A stretch of DNA of 64,000 nucleotides. Origin: Sindora glabra (Eukaryota; Streptophyta; Magnoliopsida; Fabales; Fabaceae). The stretch covers positions 16,813,868 through 16,877,867 of the forward strand of contig CM035225.1 in assembly GCA_020226215.1 (NCBI GenBank), read 5' to 3'. Positions 61,440 to 64,000 of the stretch are shown in pieces. The translations under genes and the position numbers were made by a program. The notes below the pieces were generated by a model. The model did no database searches. It saw nothing but the letters and a program-made list of their open reading frames with translations, and was not told the DNA's origin. The first letter of the stretch is position 1. Each line of letters begins with the position of its first letter.

Positions 61440-61596
61440 TGCTCTTTTATTAAAGAATAAAAATATAGAAAACTTATATTTTTTTTCCAAAAAAACATAT
61501 TTGTATATAAAAATATAGAAAAATTATCTTCTAATAATTGAAAACAATACAAAGGAAGAAATTGTAATTTAAAAATTAAAATCACTATATAGATAG

Positions 61597-61635
<39 letters not shown>

Positions 61636-63564
61636 AAAAAATAAGAAATATTAAATATAATTGAACCAAATTTTAAGAGGGACCTAATTTTTTTCCCCTT
61701 CTTATCATATGACAAATGATTTCGCATATTTTCCAAGTTCAATTGCAAGGATCAAAAGCTAATCCCCATAATGACAAAGGTGAAGAGCAGAAAGAAAGGA
61801 GACAGAGATATCTAGAAATCTATATGTATAAAGGCTCACTTTATCTCTTTTTTTTAACATGTAGAGATATAAATTAGTTAAATAATTAATGAGCGGTATA
61901 ACATTTGTAAAAAAAATAATTTGAATTTAGTTTTAAATGTGCCAAGATTACATGATTTGATTTAAATTTAATTTTAAATAATTTAAGTTTAAATGAACTT
62001 AATAATAAAAAATATATTTTTATTTGTGCATTATATATAAATAATATAATGCATAAAAATTTAATCATAATAATAATTATTGTTAAGGTTGTATGAAAAG
62101 GTATGATATTTTAATTGAAGTAAGTAGTTTTCTAATATATATTACTTTCTATCTTTATAATGTGATGATTATATTGATATTTTTAATAGATTAGCAATTA
62201 TAGAAAAATTCATATTGATAAATAAAATTAAAGATATGATATCTAATTTATTTGAAAATTCTTATATTTATTTGAAATGTTAAATTATTCAAATCACATT
62301 ATATAAATTTAAATTAGAATTTGAATATTTTAAATTTGATTTGAAATCGAAGTTAAATAAAAACTCATTTAAATTTATATTTAAATTAAGTTCAAGTTCA
62401 AATTTAAATTATTCAAATTTAATAATGTTAGATTTATATTTATTTATTTTAACAATTTAAATTTAAGTATATAAATATTGTAATCATTTGTTTTGCACCC
62501 CTTCTTCATCCACTTTTCTTGATGGGCTATTGCTGAATTGATTCGGTTTGGGGACTCACAGATTCTCACACATGGAAGAACGATTGATTTGTGCTTTTCC
62601 GCTTTCTCACACTCACTTTCCTGAAATGTTGTATCTAATAGGGAGCTCAAAATTTGATATAATTTTATTTGATCTGTTATTAGGATTGATTATGAGAAAC
62701 AATAATAGTGATTCGGTCAGGTAAAGGGCAAAGTATGATAACTAGCTCAACCTGAAAAAGAAATAAGATTGGAAAGTATTAGCATGCTATTATTGGATTA
62801 ACTCATTAACTTGATAATATTAATAGATAATAAATGATTGATTTATTATAATCTATATTTATATATGTATATATATTAAAATTATATATATTTGTAATAT
62901 AAATATTTTTTAATGTTAAGATTAATGAATTTATATATTTAATATTATTATATATATTACTCAAATTTATTAAAATAAAGAATTACATTAAAATTAAAAA
63001 ATTAGTAAAATTTTGTAAGTAATTAAAATTAGAATCATAAAACCTAAAAATTATTAAAAATAATTATATAAAGTAATTACTATAGCCATATAGACATAAA
63101 ATAATTATTAAAATTAAATAAATATATTAATTAGAGTAACAAATGATTACTGTTACAGTAAAATAGTGATATATATTCTTATGTATATATATTGTGAATT
63201 TAGTCAAAAAAATATTTATATTCATTTTTATTAATAGTGAAAATTTTTTGAATTAGATCCAACAATTTTTATTCCTTTAATTTAGGGGGTTTTCTATATT
63301 AAAAATTATTTTTTAATTTATTTTTTATCATTTTAGTTATATCTAATAATAATAATATAAACTTTTAAGTGATGATGATGATGATAATATATCAAATTGT
63401 AAAATTTGTTTGAGACTAGTTAATAAAAGTTAATTTGGGACTAAAATTGGAGCTAGTATTATAGCAACTTAATTTAATAAAAAAGTAATTTGCTTTATAA
63501 TTTTTATCTATTAGATTAATCTAGTAGGGTTGAATTAGTACATTCTAATAATCCTACTTGTTAG
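61440..63564. other. AT-rich intergenic DNA
   Basis: An (AT)n microsatellite at about 61600-61631 and a small (GAT)n near 63370. 62480-62650 is less AT-rich, with a 68-codon minus frame of no known family. Nothing else was recognised. Confidence 0.5.
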
Positions 63565-64000
63565 CACTACAACAAAAAAGACTTTTAGTGACGACATTTG
63601 TCGTCGCTAAAAAGTATTCGGTCGTCGTTAAAGAAAAGTCGTCGCTAAAAATGTCGTCGGTATAGGTCCGTCCTTGAAAAGATCATTTGTCGTCGCTAAA
63701 AGTCTGACCTTTTACGATGACAATGTCGTCGCAGAAAATAATTTCAAAATTCAAAAAATTTTGAAATTTGATTTTTAGCGGCGACACTTGTCGTCGCTGA
63801 AGGGAAAGAAGTCGTCGCTAAAGATCTGACTTTCAGCGACGACAAAGTCATCGCTGAAAGTCTGATCTTTAGCGACGATATTTTGCCTATAACAATGACA
63901 AGTGTCGCCACTAAAGGTTTTTTAATTTTTTTAAAAAAATTTAAATTCAAATTATCGTATATTTCAAATAATATATTATCTAAAATATTCTTTATTTTAA
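63565..64000 (-). mobile_element. 3' end of another CACTA element (CACTA-5), cut by the window edge
   Basis: The terminus CACTACAACAAAAAAGAC is followed by dense GCGACGAC...GTCGTCGCT dyads. From about 63895 the sequence matches the reverse complement of the 3' part of CACTA-2 (51670-51800). The terminus at 63565 is therefore that element's 3' end, and the element lies on the minus strand, extending past 64000. The three bases before it are TAG; the partner flank is outside the window. Confidence 0.85.

Overview
This is a gene-poor, very AT-rich stretch of plant nuclear DNA, most likely from a eudicot. The grounds are plant-type CACTA (En/Spm) transposons, plant Ty1/copia and LINE remnants, short plant-specific B3-domain genes with TATAAATA promoters, and a piece of a plant SCAR/WAVE gene. 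No rRNA, tRNA, CRISPR array or bacterial feature was seen. The species cannot be named from the sequence.

Layout. 1-786: end of a copia element on the minus strand. 3.9-9.8 kb: a small B3 cluster, with one + gene (4028-4402), one - gene (7559-7936) and a broken + copy of the first (about 9170-9478), among copies of a small dispersed repeat. 11.2-18.7 kb: a decayed minus-strand copia element, split by a 4.9-kb CACTA element (11938-16849) that carries one clear and one probable exon of a host SCAR gene. 18.7-24.3 kb: LTR-like and satellite-like non-coding DNA. 24.65-32.2 kb: a truncated minus-strand CACTA element (transposase pseudogene), itself hit by an LTR insertion. 32.3-38.0 kb: a further CACTA remnant with a TNPA-type gene fragment on the minus strand. 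38.9-41.4 kb: a 5'-truncated LINE. 43.6-52.2 kb: an end-to-end 8.6-kb CACTA element with both transposase genes, now full of stops. 53.2-56.3 kb: a 3.1-kb non-autonomous CACTA element of another subfamily. 60.1-60.6 kb: a third intact B3 gene on the minus strand. 63.57 kb to the window end: one end of another CACTA element.

Only the three B3 genes look like working host genes. They are single-exon reading frames of 121-125 residues, each almost nothing but a RAV/NGA-like B3 DNA-binding domain, and each has a TATA box at a sensible distance. Everything else recognisable is transposon. CACTA DNA makes up nearly half of the window. Three CACTA elements keep both ends and a matching 3-bp target duplication (GAA, TAT, AAT). 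The most notable item is the SCAR gene capture inside the element at 11938-16849, because the transposon's exact edges and the empty site can both be read from the window.
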